A stretch of 64,000 bases of DNA from Sinorhizobium arboris LMG 14919 (GCF_000427465.1 NZ_KE386497.1:66162-130161), one strand, 5' to 3'. Shown: positions 20,368 to 30,105, counted from the stretch's first letter. Program-made: numbers and translations. The notes: a model not told the origin generated them from the letters alone.

Positions 20368-20629
20368 AGACGCGTGCGTATGGATGCGAAATCGTTGTCG
20401 TGTCAACTCCTTATCGCAGTTGCTGAGATCATGCCCGCGCCACATTCCCGTGAATCTGTTAGAATCGTCGTGAAGTGATGCCGCCTGTCGCCCTTACGCT
20501 CATCATCGTGCAGGACGCCTGGTGAGACGCTCAAAGACATAAACGATCTCAACTGAAACGGACGACCTGGAGACGACTGCAGCGCCCTGCGACGAATGCA
20601 GGAGATGGTGTCACCTAAGGAGCTTCTTG

Positions 20630-21991
20630 ATGGATGCGAGCATTGATCGGGCACCACCGTTTCCGGTGACGAAGCACTCGACCGCCAAGGCATTCCTGGC
20701 CATGATCAAGAATCCGCTGGACGCACTGCCTCCGGCCGTGTTCAAGGAGCCCATTGTCTTTACCGGGCGGTTGGGCAATCTGCAGGTGTATCTGACCGAC
20801 CCGGTCCTTATCCACGAGACGCTTGTGGAGAATGCGGACCGCCTTAGCAAGGGCGAGCATATTAGGCGCACGCTGGGGCCTGCGTTAGGCCGAGGTTTGC
20901 TAACTGGCGACGGTGCGCACTGGAAATGGCAGCGACAGTCGGTGGCCGCCGCTTTCCGGCACGAAAGGCTTCTTGAACTCCAGCCTGCGATGATCGCCGC
21001 CGCTGAAGAAACCAAAGCCCGCTGGCTTCGGCGGCGCGGCGAAGTTCTGGACGTGGGCCATGAGATGATGCGCACGACCTTCGGCATCATTGTCGATACG
21101 ATGATGTCGGGCGGGCACGGCATCGATGTCGCTCGCGTCGAGCGGAGCGTAACGGATTTTCTTGAACCGAGTGGTTGGACATTCGCTTTTGGGATGATTG
21201 GCGCACCCGAGTGGCTGCCGTATCCAGGCCGCACGAAAGCACGCTCTGCCGTCGCTTTTCTCCGGGCGAGCCTAGCGGCGGTGATCGCGAAGCGCCGACA
21301 GCAACCGAATGAAAGGCATGACCTCGTCTCCATGATGTTGATGGCGTCTGACCCGGAATCCGGCCGTAGAATGAGCGACGAGGAGATCGTTGATAACCTG
21401 ATGACCTTCATCACTGCGGGTCATGAGACGACAGCGCTCGGTCTGGCTTGGACACTTCACCTTCTCGGCCGGCATCCGGAAGATGAGGCGAAGGTCGTGA
21501 GGGAGATTACGCACGTTACTGGAGGCGGGCCAGTCCTCCCCGAACATCTGGCGCACCTCGTCTATACGAAGCAGGTGTTTTCGGAGGCCATGCGCCTCTT
21601 TCCGCCAGCGCCGATCATCACGCGGACGGCAATCGAAGATTTTCGGCTTGACCGGTACCTGATCCCCGAGGGTACGGTCTTTTTCATCCCCATCTATGCA
21701 GTGCACCGTAAACCTGACCTGTGGCGGGATCCAGAAAGCTTCGATCCTACGCGGTTCGAGCCGGAAAACGCCCGCACCCGCCACCGATATGCATATATGC
21801 CCTTTGGTGCGGGGCCACGCGTTTGCATTGGCAACGCCTTCGCTCTTATGGAAGCCGTTGCCGTGCTTGCTGTCCTGCTTCAGTCCTTCAAGTTGAATAA
21901 CTGTACCGACACCCCGCCGCGGCGCGTGATGAAGGTCACGCTGCGGCCTCATCCAAACATCTTGATGTCGGTTCACCGGCGAAGGGAGTGA
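20630..21991 (+). CDS. Cytochrome P450 monooxygenase
   Basis: The product is 453 residues. It has the I-helix oxygen-binding motif AGHETTALGLAW, the K-helix ExxR (FSEAMRLFPPAP) and the haem-binding loop FGAGPRVCIGNAFA (residues 392-405, thiolate Cys399). No reductase domain is fused, so it needs ferredoxin and a reductase encoded elsewhere. The ATG at 20630 has an AAGGAG ribosome binding site; the preceding TTG is less likely. The substrate is unknown. It is a different P450 from the one at 47.5 kb and sits alone on the plus strand next to acdS. Confidence 0.9.
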   Translation: MDASIDRAPPFPVTKHSTAKAFLAMIKNPLDALPPAVFKEPIVFTGRLGNLQVYLTDPVLIHETLVENADRLSKGEHIRRTLGPALGRGLLTGDGAHWKWQRQSVAAAFRHERLLELQPAMIAAAEETKARWLRRRGEVLDVGHEMMRTTFGIIVDTMMSGGHGIDVARVERSVTDFLEPSGWTFAFGMIGAPEWLPYPGRTKARSAVAFLRASLAAVIAKRRQQPNERHDLVSMMLMASDPESGRRMSDEEIVDNLMTFITAGHETTALGLAWTLHLLGRHPEDEAKVVREITHVTGGGPVLPEHLAHLVYTKQVFSEAMRLFPPAPIITRTAIEDFRLDRYLIPEGTVFFIPIYAVHRKPDLWRDPESFDPTRFEPENARTRHRYAYMPFGAGPRVCIGNAFALMEAVAVLAVLLQSFKLNNCTDTPPRRVMKVTLRPHPNILMSVHRRRE

Positions 21992-22335
21992 TAAAGACGC
22001 ATATGTCAGTAAGGATTGGATTTGTCGTCCCGATGAATGCCCCGGTCTTTGAAGGCTGGGGAGGATGATCAGGCTGCCGATTCGTGAGCCACGAACTGTT
22101 AAGGCTCAGGTAGCCGAGCGCCTGAATGAAGCCGTCATTTGTGTAGGCCTCCTAAAGGAAGTGGGGAAGGTGCTCCGTGATCTCTTCGAAGGTTTCGAAG
22201 GCTATCGGATAGGCTCCCTCGACCTTCTTCGTTCTCATGAAGCTTTTCGGCATTGGCGCAAGGATTGCCGCGGCGGATGTTCCTGTTCTTTGATAATCGT
22301 ATCGAACGCCGCGGCGATCACGTCCCAACGCGGCG
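21992..22335. other. Intergenic region between the P450 and acdS
   Basis: The P450 and acdS are convergent here. A minus-strand open stretch ending near 22152 translates to a short acidic/aromatic tail that I do not recognise; it may be a gene remnant. No clear terminator hairpin with a T-run was seen. Confidence 0.35.
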
Positions 22336-23349
22336 TCAGCCTTCGCGAAACGTATAGCTGTAGCCATTGATAGCTGGCGCACCACCGAGATGTGCGTAGA
22401 GAACCCGCGATCCTTCTGGGAAGAAGCCTTTCTTGATGAGATCGACCATTCCCTGCATCGATTTACCCTCGTAGACCGGATCAGTAATGATGCCCTCAAG
22501 CCGTGCACACAGGCGAATAGCCTCCTTCGTTTCCTCGGACGGAATGCCATAACACGGGTGTGCATACTCCTCGAGCAAGACCACATCGTCCTCAACGATT
22601 TCCATTCCTAGGTCGACCAGATTTGCTGTATGCCGGGCAATGCTTAGTACTTGCGCCTTGGTTTGGGCGGGAGTAGCCGAGGCATCGATACCAATCACGT
22701 TGCGCTGTCGGCCGTCTTTGGCGAATCCGACGAGCATGCCGGCATGGGTCGACCCGGTGACGGTGCATAATACAACGTAGTCGAAGGCAAACCCAAGTTG
22801 CTTCTCCTGAGCGCGCACCTCCTCCGCGAACCCTACGTAGCCGAGGCCGCCATAATTGTGAACGGAAGCCCCAGCAGGGATTGCATAAGGCGTGCCACCT
22901 CTTGATTTAACGTCCGCTAGCGCCTGTTCCCAACTGTGTCGGATACCAATGTCAAAGCCCCCGTCGACAAGGCGCACCTCTGCGCCCATGAGGCGGCTCA
23001 ACAAAATGTTGCCGACCCGATCATAGACGGCGTCCTCATGCGGCACCCAGCTCTCCTGCACCAGGAGGCATTTCATGCCGATCTTGGCGGCGACGGCGGC
23101 AACCATCCGCGTGTGGTTCGACTGTACGCCGCCGATAGAAACGAGGGTGTCTGCCTTGGAGGCGATCGCCTCCGGAATGATATATTCGAGCTTGCGGAGC
23201 TTGTTTCCACCAAATGCAAGACCTGAGTTGCAGTCCTCGCGCTTGGCGTAGATCTCGACTTTATCTCCAAGGTGTTTACCGAGGCGATCAAGCTTTTCAA
23301 TAGGCGTCGGTCCAAAGGTGAGCGGGTAGCGCTCAAATTTTTCTAGCAT
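22336..23349 (-). CDS. acdS: 1-Aminocyclopropane-1-carboxylate (ACC) deaminase
   Basis: This 337-residue PLP enzyme matches ACC deaminase in length and in the blocks [20 protein letters not shown] (PLP-binding Lys50), [30 protein letters not shown] and [12 protein letters not shown]. It cleaves the plant ethylene precursor ACC to ammonia and 2-oxobutyrate and so lowers ethylene during infection. D-cysteine desulfhydrase is the closest alternative, but the YEGKSMQGM block and length favour ACC deaminase. No acdR-type regulator is adjacent. It lies 127 bases downstream of the restored end of a nod-box-linked nodO-like gene on the same strand, so co-transcription is possible. Confidence 0.9.
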   Translation of the reverse strand: MLEKFERYPLTFGPTPIEKLDRLGKHLGDKVEIYAKREDCNSGLAFGGNKLRKLEYIIPEAIASKADTLVSIGGVQSNHTRMVAAVAAKIGMKCLLVQESWVPHEDAVYDRVGNILLSRLMGAEVRLVDGGFDIGIRHSWEQALADVKSRGGTPYAIPAGASVHNYGGLGYVGFAEEVRAQEKQLGFAFDYVVLCTVTGSTHAGMLVGFAKDGRQRNVIGIDASATPAQTKAQVLSIARHTANLVDLGMEIVEDDVVLLEEYAHPCYGIPSEETKEAIRLCARLEGIITDPVYEGKSMQGMVDLIKKGFFPEGSRVLYAHLGGAPAINGYSYTFREG

Positions 23350-23476
23350 GTTCTCTCCAATCGAACCTAGTTTTGCGGCCCCTGCCCGTCGCGGCGATTC
23401 ACCTTAGCGTCTTTCGTTGCTATGGCTCAAACCGCTTTCTTGTCGCAGCGGCGCGGTTCAGGATCAGCTTGCCAAA

Positions 23477-23611
23477 TTAGATGTAGATGAAGTCCGAGGC
23501 GCTCAGCTGGGCCAGATCGGCTGCGCTGTGAAAGCTGGACACTTCCGCGAACTCGCTTAAGCTGTTCTCATCCGTGACGTAGGCCAGCTTGGCGCTTTCC
23601 GTCTCGCTTGT
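23477..23611 (-). pseudogene. Out-of-frame C-terminal tail of the nodO-like gene
   Basis: In a second minus-strand frame, directly after GDIIAYY of the upstream ORF, the DNA encodes SETESAKLAYVTDEN and ends SASDFIYI before a TAA stop at 23477. This aligns with the end of the second RTX protein of the window (TQSAHLAYVTSEN, SAWDFTFV). The segment is evidently the original C-terminus, now separated by a frameshift near 23611. For type I exported RTX proteins the last 50 or so residues hold the secretion signal. Confidence 0.75.
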
Positions 23612-24347
23612 AATAGGCAATAATATCGCCGGTTGCCTCGCCCGAGATCGCAGTCGCAGCGTGAAGGCCAGAATCGAAACCGCGGTCGGTGATCACCATA
23701 ACGTGCTCGCCTTTAGCACCCGCTGCCGGGCCGCTATAGAAGGTATCTACGACTGTGGCGCCGGGCTTGTTGTGAGCGATAAAGTTGCCTCCCTGGTGCG
23801 TCCCTGTAATGAAGGCGAAAGCATCTTCTGCCGGGTCGAAATCCACGACAGTGGCTTGGCCCGGCCCCCTGTCCCCTTTGGACTTCGGGTCATGCCATTG
23901 GAACTGGAACATATCGTCATCTCTGCCGCCGATCAGTCTATCCTTGCCGTCGCCGGCGACGAGGGTGTCGGTGCCGTCACCTCCATCGAGGAGGTCGTCG
24001 TCACCGGCCAAACGGATCGGACCCTGGCCCGTGTTGGACACCTGATCGATCTCTTGGTATCCAGAAAGGTAATCGTTCCCGACTCCGCCAAAAATTTTAT
24101 CGTTGCCTTTGCCACGGTAAGCTTGATCATTGCCTTCGCGGCCACGAATGGTATCGAAGCCGCCTAAGCCGTAGATCCTTTCATTTTTCGTGGTGCCCGC
24201 GAGAAAGTTGTCGGCTGACGTACCGAAAACGGTCGTAGGAGACGCAGGAGGCGGAGGCGCGATGCCGGTCAATGGGCTGGGATCCCGCAGTGTCAAACCA
24301 TCGTTAACGGGACGTGGTTCAAAAGTCGAAGTTTTGTTGAAGGCCAT
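23568..24347 (-). CDS. nodO: NodO-like RTX calcium-binding protein, C-terminally frameshifted
   Basis: The protein has several glycine- and aspartate-rich nonapeptide repeats (GLGGFDTIRG, GGVGNDYLSG, GGDGTDTLVAGDGKDRLIGG) that bind calcium, followed by a conserved block TVVDFDPAEDAFAFITG shared with the RTX protein at 33 kb. A full nod box lies about 80 bases upstream, which is the hallmark of NodO, a secreted, NodD-controlled protein that supports infection. The start is the ATG at 24347; a GTG at 24356 is better spaced from AAGGAG. The current frame ends KRQAGLRHG because of a frameshift near 23611. Confidence 0.75.
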   Translation of the reverse strand: MAFNKTSTFEPRPVNDGLTLRDPSPLTGIAPPPPASPTTVFGTSADNFLAGTTKNERIYGLGGFDTIRGREGNDQAYRGKGNDKIFGGVGNDYLSGYQEIDQVSNTGQGPIRLAGDDDLLDGGDGTDTLVAGDGKDRLIGGRDDDMFQFQWHDPKSKGDRGPGQATVVDFDPAEDAFAFITGTHQGGNFIAHNKPGATVVDTFYSGPAAGAKGEHVMVITDRGFDSGLHAATAISGEATGDIIAYYKRDGKRQAGLRHG

Positions 24348-24427
24348 CTCTATCACGGATGGTGCTCTCCTTGTGCTATGGTCTCCCGATGCCACCCGGG
24401 CCTTTCTTTCATAGCCTCAGCCGGCGT

Positions 24428-24475
24428 AATCAGCGAAACGGTTTGTTTTGATGGAAGGCATCCATATGACGGATG
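24428..24475 (-). promoter_or_regulatory. nod box upstream of the first nodO-like gene
   Basis: On the minus strand the element starts CATCCGTCATATGGATG, then six bases, then ATCAAAACAAACCG and ends CTGATT. This fits the 47-base nod box (YATCCAY-N2-YRYRGATG, N6, ATC-N-AAACAATCRATTTTACCAATCY) with few mismatches. NodD plus flavonoid should drive transcription leftward into the nodO-like gene. Confidence 0.8.
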
Positions 24476-25281
24476 CACTCACAATGTACGTCGCCCGTTG
24501 GTTCGGCGGTCTGATTGGATTGCCGCATCTGCGATGGAGGCGGGCAGGCATGTCGAATAGCTTTATCGATTGATTTTGGGGAGCTCGTCCTCACGGCGGT
24601 AGCTGCGGCAGCGAGATGTCGCGAAGCGGCATGCTTCGGTGTCAGTGCAGTCAGCGTGAGCCGCTGGCCAACACCCGAGTGTGGTGACGCCAGAGCTAAG
24701 GCGCTAGGGAGAGCCGGGCGGATGAGACCAGAGCCTACCGGATATCCTGAGGAACGTCAGGCCTGGTTGGATGTCCAGCCAGATCACCCCGCCTGATGGT
24801 CTTCATCGATGAAAATGTGCTGGAGAGGAATGGAGGAGTTCGTGGGAAGTAAGCTCTTTCTCAAGTGAGCGATCCTGTCCCGTGAAATGGTGTAGCAGCC
24901 GACATTGGTCGCCGTGCTCTCCGGCATGAGCCGGGATGATCAGCACTACGGCGGCAGGCGGATGTGCGGATCATCGCTTATTCGAATGACCGTGTGGCAG
25001 AAGAAGACATTCTCGCTGACCATTCCACTCGACACGGGGGTCGCGACCTCGCCACTCGCGGCCGTTCCTGGTTCTACAAGAGAGGATGGGTTAACCGCGA
25101 GAGAGCACAGAATCCGACCACACCGCGAGCGAAGCGGGCGAAGTGTGGACGAGCGCTCGGCTGGATTAAAGGTGCGATCCCGTCAATGAATGGCTCAGCC
25201 CTACGTCCAGGCAGAGACGTCTCGGGCACTCAGATCCTAACCACTAGCAACGGGTGCGCCCGCGGCCGAGGCACGCCCTCC
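24476..25281. other. Intergenic region, no gene recognised
   Basis: This 800-base stretch between the nod box and the LysR gene contains only short plus-strand frames without recognisable domains or good start signals. No insertion-sequence ends were identified. Confidence 0.4.
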
Positions 25282-26295
25282 TCACTCAGTCTCGGCCGCG
25301 TTTGATTTCGTGTTCGGCCGCTCCGGCCGGGCCCTTGCTGCCGCAGCTATTTCGTGGCGGAGCCAACGATGTTCCAGGTCGCGATGTGAACGCTCGTGCC
25401 AGATCAATGCAACGTCGTAGGGCGCCAGCTCCACGGGGGGATCGATAACCGTGAGCGGCAGCATGGCGGCGATCCGGCTTGCAACGCGATGCGGTACGAC
25501 TAGCACTAAGTCGGTTGCCGCGATCACCACAGCCGCTGTCAGCAAATTGGAGACCACTATTGGATGGCGATCCGATAGTCCCAGCTTGATCAGCCCGTCA
25601 TAGACCTGACCAAATCGGTCATTGGAGTCGGAGACGATGGAGGCGTGGCGCAACGCAGCAAAGGTCCCGATACTCCATTCTTGCTCCAGAGCTGGGTGGT
25701 CATGGCGAAGCAGGCAAGCAAAGCGGTCGGCGTAGAGCTTTCGCCGCAAGAAGCCGGGAGGTGCCGTACCGATCTGCCCGACAGCCAAATCGATGTCACC
25801 TTGCTCAAGTCGGCGCAGTGCACCCTCCAAGAGCGGATCGGTAACAATGTCTAGATGAGGCGCGCACTCGTGCAGACGCGGCAAAAGACGCGGCAGCACT
25901 ATCAGCGCTTGATGATCGGGCATCGCGATTGTTGCCTTCCAGCGCGTGTCGCTCCGGGCAAAGCTGCGGGTTAGCATGTCGCGGATCGCCTTCAACACCG
26001 AGGGCAGCATTTTGGCCAAGCGTTCGGCCTGCGGCGTCCGAACCAAGCCGCTCGAGCCGCGAACCAAAAGATCGTCACCGAACATGCCACGCAGCCTTGA
26101 CAACGCTCGGCTCATTGCCGGTTGACTTCGGCCGACATGTTGGGCCGCATGCGTGACGTTGCGGTACTGCAGTAGCGCTTCAAGCTCCACCAGCAGGTTT
26201 AGGTCGATTGATGCCAGGTTCGGCATCTGCCGTTGCTGCGCGGCATCATCTTCACCGATGATCGCAAGTGATCCCTTCCAAGCAGGTTGATCCAT
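25282..26295 (-). CDS. LysR-family transcription regulator
   Basis: This 337-residue protein has an N-terminal winged helix-turn-helix (about residues 30-90: IDLNLLVELEALLQYRNVTH, SQPAMSRALSRLRGMFGDDL) and a LysR substrate-binding domain. The N-terminal DLNLL and FGDDLLV blocks recall the NodD/NodD-like branch, but the C-terminal half differs from NodD. The ATG at 26295 has a well-placed GAGGAG ribosome binding site, so the 23-residue extension before MPNLAS is probably real. Its targets are unknown. It lies between a nodO-like gene and the nodD-family gene. Confidence 0.88.
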   Translation of the reverse strand: MDQPAWKGSLAIIGEDDAAQQRQMPNLASIDLNLLVELEALLQYRNVTHAAQHVGRSQPAMSRALSRLRGMFGDDLLVRGSSGLVRTPQAERLAKMLPSVLKAIRDMLTRSFARSDTRWKATIAMPDHQALIVLPRLLPRLHECAPHLDIVTDPLLEGALRRLEQGDIDLAVGQIGTAPPGFLRRKLYADRFACLLRHDHPALEQEWSIGTFAALRHASIVSDSNDRFGQVYDGLIKLGLSDRHPIVVSNLLTAAVVIAATDLVLVVPHRVASRIAAMLPLTVIDPPVELAPYDVALIWHERSHRDLEHRWLRHEIAAAARARPERPNTKSNAAETE

Positions 26296-27346
26296 GATTT
26301 ATTCTCCTCGGAGACTGATGTTCTAGGGCCAAATCCTAGGGCCCTCTGAGAGGGATGAAAGAACTTCCTTTGTCTCGTGTAGAATCACGAATTGCGAGTT
26401 GGATGGACGCGCTTTGGCCACTATGAGTGTTCAAGGGCGCCAGCGCGGCCCCGCCATTGCGCGGGCGTTCATCACAACCGTTCCTCCTGGAGCTGGCGTG
26501 TCTGAACTTCCACTTACGCCTGCGTATCACCAGTCCTTCTCTATCGAATTCCCCAAGAGTGGGAAAATTGACTTTTCGCATGGCTAGCATTCACGCCATG
26601 GATAGTACGCGTATCAATGCTCTAGTGATCAAATCTGCTCGTTTGCTCAACGGCAGGTGAGCAGCGCGTAAATAGCGCCTCACCTCTGATGTTGATAAAC
26701 CTACATTGCCGTCATCCGGCTCGTGGCAGTCCGCAATTCGGCTTTGGTGACCACAGAGCGGGCGCCGCTTCGTTGCACTCCCTCGGAACGAGTTCCTCAA
26801 CGATATCCGAAGCGCATGATGAGATACTCAGTTTGCATGGCGAGGAAAGGGCGGCGGGCAGTATTAGTTCCAATTCCTTCAACTATCGGAGAGATGCCAT
26901 TGATGTCCGCGGCACGTCCAACCAAGATGATCCGACCCAGGCAGCACACTGCCGACGCGAAGGTGGCGGCGGCGCCACCGCGCTCTGCCGGCGAAGTGTG
27001 GATGCTTAGTGCGTTGTGCCCTCATCGCAGTTTGAACGGTGAAATGGTCGACGACAGGCGGCTGCTGCACGCAAAGTGGCGCGGTCACGTTGCGATCGAT
27101 GCTCCCTGGTGCGCGCGGAAGCCGACCCGATGTCAAAGTCTGCGCGTCTCGGCATTTCGCAGTGTAGAGATCAGCTCAGTCGCGCATTGATGTCTACCGT
27201 TGTACATCATCTTGCCTGCCTCAGGCAGGGCAAGCGACCCATGGCCTGCTCTCTTTTGTCGTTGCATGGAGATCCGTGGCGGGCCCCGAGAACCCCAGCC
27301 GACGATGCCGATTCGGCAATGGAGTTTACTATTTGGATGTCAAACA
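26296..27346. other. Region between two regulators, no intact gene recognised
   Basis: About 1 kb holds short frames on both strands. One plus-strand frame near 27010 reads LCPHRSLNGEMVDDRRLLHA, which loosely resembles the first half of a Rieske iron-sulphur motif, but the second CxxH half is missing. I treat it as non-coding or decayed DNA. The nodD upstream control region lies at its right end. Confidence 0.4.
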
Positions 27347-27361
27347 TCCGTACTGCGGATA
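27347..27361 (+). promoter_or_regulatory. ATC-N9-GAT NodD-type motif upstream of nodD
   Basis: ATC-CGTACTGCG-GAT is the dyad recognised in nod-box half sites, and its flanks match 15 of 17 positions of the nod box left half. It is only 10 bases from the nodD ATG and overlaps an inverted repeat GGATG-TCAAA-CATCC. A complete nod box is not present, so autoregulation is the likely role. Confidence 0.45.
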
Positions 27362-27370
27362 CATCGAAGC

Positions 27371-28306
27371 ATGCGTTTTAAGGGCCTTGATCTCAATCTC
27401 CTTGTTGCGTTCGATGCTCTGACGACTAAACGAAGCGTCACCGAAGCGGCACGCAGCATCACTCTCAGTCAACCGGCCATGAGTTCCGCCCTCGCCCGGC
27501 TACGCGCCTTTTTCGGCGATGAGCTGTTTACAATGCGGGGCCGCGAACTTATCCCAACACCGCGTGCGGAAGCGCTTGCCCCTGCAGTTCGCGACGCACT
27601 CTCGCATATTCAGTTTTCCATCATTTCCTGGGACATCTTCAACCCGGCCATATCGCAGCGGCGTTTTAGGATCATTCTGTCCGATTTCATGACGCATATC
27701 TTCTTCGAGAAGGTTGTAGAGCGTGTGGCGCGGGAGGCTCCCGCCGTTGGCTTCGAATTGCTGTCTCCCGATGATGATCCCGATGAATTACTCCGACGTG
27801 GTGAAATCGATTTCCTCATCGTCCCGGAACTGTTTATGTCGAACGTGTATCCCCAAGCGACACTCTTCGACGAGACACTCGTCTGCGTGGGGTGCCCCAC
27901 GAACCAGCAACTCTCGCAGCAACTTTCCTTCGAAAGATACATGTCGATGGGGCATGTTGTAGCCAAGTTCGGGAGCGCGCTGGCGCCCTCCATCGAAGAA
28001 TCGTTATTGCTCAGGCACGTTATCGAGAAACGCATCGAGGTCGTCGCGCCAGCTTTTAGCTTGATCCCGCCGCTGCTATCGGGCACCAACCGAATAGCGA
28101 CCATACCCTTGCGGCTCGCTCGCCATTTCGCAAAGACAATGCCCTTACGGATTGTGGAGCTTCCGCTGCCAGTTTCAGCATTCACCATGGCTGTCCAGTG
28201 GCCCGCCCTCCACGACAGGGATCAGGCAAGCATCTGGATGCGGGAAATCCTGCTACAGGAGGCTGCCCGCATAGCTGCTTCGAATAAGCCCGTCGGGACG
28301 CCCTGA
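27371..28306 (+). CDS. nodD: NodD-family LysR regulator of nodulation genes
   Basis: The 311-residue protein begins [20 protein letters not shown], the canonical NodD start, and continues with the helix-turn-helix [20 protein letters not shown] and the NodD blocks [14 protein letters not shown] and [13 protein letters not shown]. Compared with NodD1 as I recall it, the ligand-binding half is divergent, so it may be a NodD2-type protein with different inducer or repressor properties. The frame is open 57 codons upstream, but the ATG at 27371 is the family start. It could control the two nod boxes of this window. Confidence 0.9.
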   Translation: MRFKGLDLNLLVAFDALTTKRSVTEAARSITLSQPAMSSALARLRAFFGDELFTMRGRELIPTPRAEALAPAVRDALSHIQFSIISWDIFNPAISQRRFRIILSDFMTHIFFEKVVERVAREAPAVGFELLSPDDDPDELLRRGEIDFLIVPELFMSNVYPQATLFDETLVCVGCPTNQQLSQQLSFERYMSMGHVVAKFGSALAPSIEESLLLRHVIEKRIEVVAPAFSLIPPLLSGTNRIATIPLRLARHFAKTMPLRIVELPLPVSAFTMAVQWPALHDRDQASIWMREILLQEAARIAASNKPVGTP

Positions 28307-29010
28307 ATCCAAACGCATTCGAGGGTGCATTTTATCGATCGTGCCATGGGGCTGCGCGCTGTAAGGTGAATTACGCTACGGAAGGACACTCCTCGCCCGC
28401 CATCACACTAAATGGGTTCTTCGATTGATTCAGACTTGAACGATTGCACAGTACGCTGGTGCTAGGTCACCGCCGCTGGCGAGTTTCACTTCAATTGCGT
28501 TTAATGCAGGCAGTCACTACGCGGCGGAATGTCGACGTCGTCCCTTCACTAGGTCGAGGTAGGCCTGCGCGTCACTTTTCAATCCGACGCGGGACCTGGC
28601 GTAACTCGGCGCGCGCCAGCGTCAATCGACGTGATGTTCGATCTCCGGAATGCCTGGTCCGCGGAACAGGCTCGTAGTAGCGATCCGGAACTCCTCCTCC
28701 AGTCCAATACTCATGGTGCACACCGTATGGAACCGGCTTCACCGATAAAAACGTCCAAGTCGAGATCATTACGACACAGCGTGTCAATCAGATTGAGCAC
28801 CCCCCCGGGCCAAGTGGAAATAACGCCGCAGTCTCTATGACCGTTGGTCGATGGCATTCATTAGAGTCCGATGAGTTGCTCGCTGATGCAGGCGCTCCGA
28901 CGCGCCAGATGCCCTTTTCCATCCCCTTCTCCGTCGACTTTGGCCCATGCGGGCCGGGCTTGGGGGGTGACAATCCGCCAGGCCTTGCCTTTCTCTTTGC
29001 AGTCTTCAAA
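28307..29010. other. Intergenic region downstream of nodD, no gene recognised
   Basis: About 700 bases with short frames only. A CGATTGATT sequence near 28420 recalls the nod box core, but the ATC-N9-GAT half is missing. Confidence 0.4.
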
Positions 29011-29292
29011 TCAAGCATTCCAGTTCCCGCAGCAATCTGCGATTAACTGCTGCCGAGGTCGGGATGGCGCGTCGTTAAAAAGACCGAAAACGCTTAGTGC
29101 TTTGGACATCTCTGCGAGCGCAGATAAACAGACCAGAAAGAAGACGCTTCCGATATAAGCTATTTGCAGAAGCAGCGAATGAGCGAGCGTCACGACAAAC
29201 AAGCTGCGAACAGGATGTGAGACCACATAGATAGCGAGAGCATTCGTGCACAGGAGCAAGCAAAAGATGTGAGGAAAGTTCCTGAACGGCAC
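29011..29292 (-). CDS. SyrA/ExoX-like small membrane protein, copy 1
   Basis: The 93-residue product begins (GTG)PFRNFPHIFCLLLCTNALAI and has two membrane segments (about residues 5-25 and 32-55) ending in IAYIGSVFFLVCL. This pattern matches the rhizobial SyrA/ExoX/PsiA type of small inner-membrane proteins that adjust exopolysaccharide production. The GTG start has AGGAGA upstream. The C-terminal 35 residues differ from copy 2 at 30106-30339. It is the last minus-strand gene after fdxB, copy 2 and an extra NifX-associated gene. Confidence 0.65.
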   Translation of the reverse strand: MPFRNFPHIFCLLLCTNALAIYVVSHPVRSLFVVTLAHSLLLQIAYIGSVFFLVCLSALAEMSKALSVFGLFNDAPSRPRQQLIADCCGNWNA

Positions 29293-29498
29293 TGCGGTTC
29301 TCCTGGTTTTCTGCTGAATGGTCAGGTCGACAGGCCTAACTGACCGGACGTTTTTCTCGGCCGATGGCTATGATCTCGCTCTGGCCGGTCGGGAAAGGCA
29401 TGGTTCGTGCGATTCCATCTTTGCGGTTCCAGCGTGCGACTGCAGCTTCGAACCGCATTCTTGAGGGTTTCATACTCTGCCGTGAACATAGGCTCCAT

Positions 29499-29984
29499 TT
29501 ACGCCCGTGCCACGTCCGGATAAGCTTCGATGACACGGGCCGCATCGTTGACCAGCTTCGCGCCCGTCTTAGCGAGTTTGCGAAGAGTACTGAAGCCAAA
29601 TCGGTGAATGTCACGCAGGGTTTTCGACAGAACGACGAGCCGTCTGGTCGTAAAAAGCACGCGGCCGAAGCCGCCATGATTGATTTCCATGGTTCTCAAT
29701 ACCAGCAAGCCGGAGCGCTCTTCGATCGCGATACCGACGGCCCGGTAAAAGACATCGAGCCTCCACAGAACGCCCGGATCAGGATCGCCTATGATTGGAA
29801 TGGTACAGCGCTTTTCCTCAGGGACGGTAAAGTAGGCGAGCAGGTCAGTGTCGCACTTTTCCTTCCATGACCCGTAGGAATCCTGAGCGCGAATTAACCG
29901 CACCAGGCATTTGATGAAAGGAGTGGCAACGGCCTTGTTGTCGCCCAGAACCGAAGTAACCGTGGGATCCGATAGTGTCGCCAT
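29499..29984 (-). CDS. NifX-associated protein (DUF269), second intact copy
   Basis: This 161-residue protein is clearly paralogous to the copy at 34838-35326: IRAQDSYGSWKEKCDTDLLA, IPIIGDPDPGVLWRLDVFYR, GFGRVLFTTRRLVVLSKTLR and AYPDVARA all align. The family is encoded next to nifX in many diazotrophs and its biochemical role is not settled. Here it is separated from nifX and lies between two syrA-like genes downstream of fdxB, probably read from the nifH-type promoter at 31.5 kb. Confidence 0.82.
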   Translation of the reverse strand: MATLSDPTVTSVLGDNKAVATPFIKCLVRLIRAQDSYGSWKEKCDTDLLAYFTVPEEKRCTIPIIGDPDPGVLWRLDVFYRAVGIAIEERSGLLVLRTMEINHGGFGRVLFTTRRLVVLSKTLRDIHRFGFSTLRKLAKTGAKLVNDAARVIEAYPDVARA

Positions 29985-30105
29985 CGTTCAGTCCTCATTC
30001 TTAAGGTACCTTTGCTCGCCTATCCATGTGTCCTTCGGGTGCCGTCCAATGCTAATGCGAGCTAACCGCCCCCAATCATGCAAAATGCGTTCCCAGCCAT
30101 GCGCA

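Noticed and set aside
25282..26295. Annotating the LysR regulator as a second NodD
   Set aside because: The DNA-binding start resembles NodD, but the C-terminal half lacks the NodD blocks such as RYMSMGHVV.
26723..27190. Possible Rieske-type iron-sulphur protein
   Set aside because: Only the first CPHR-like half motif is present; the second CxxH and the fold around it are missing, and there is no clear start.
28400..28450. Possible third nod box near CGATTGATT
   Set aside because: The ATC-N9-GAT left part and the correct spacing are absent on both strands.
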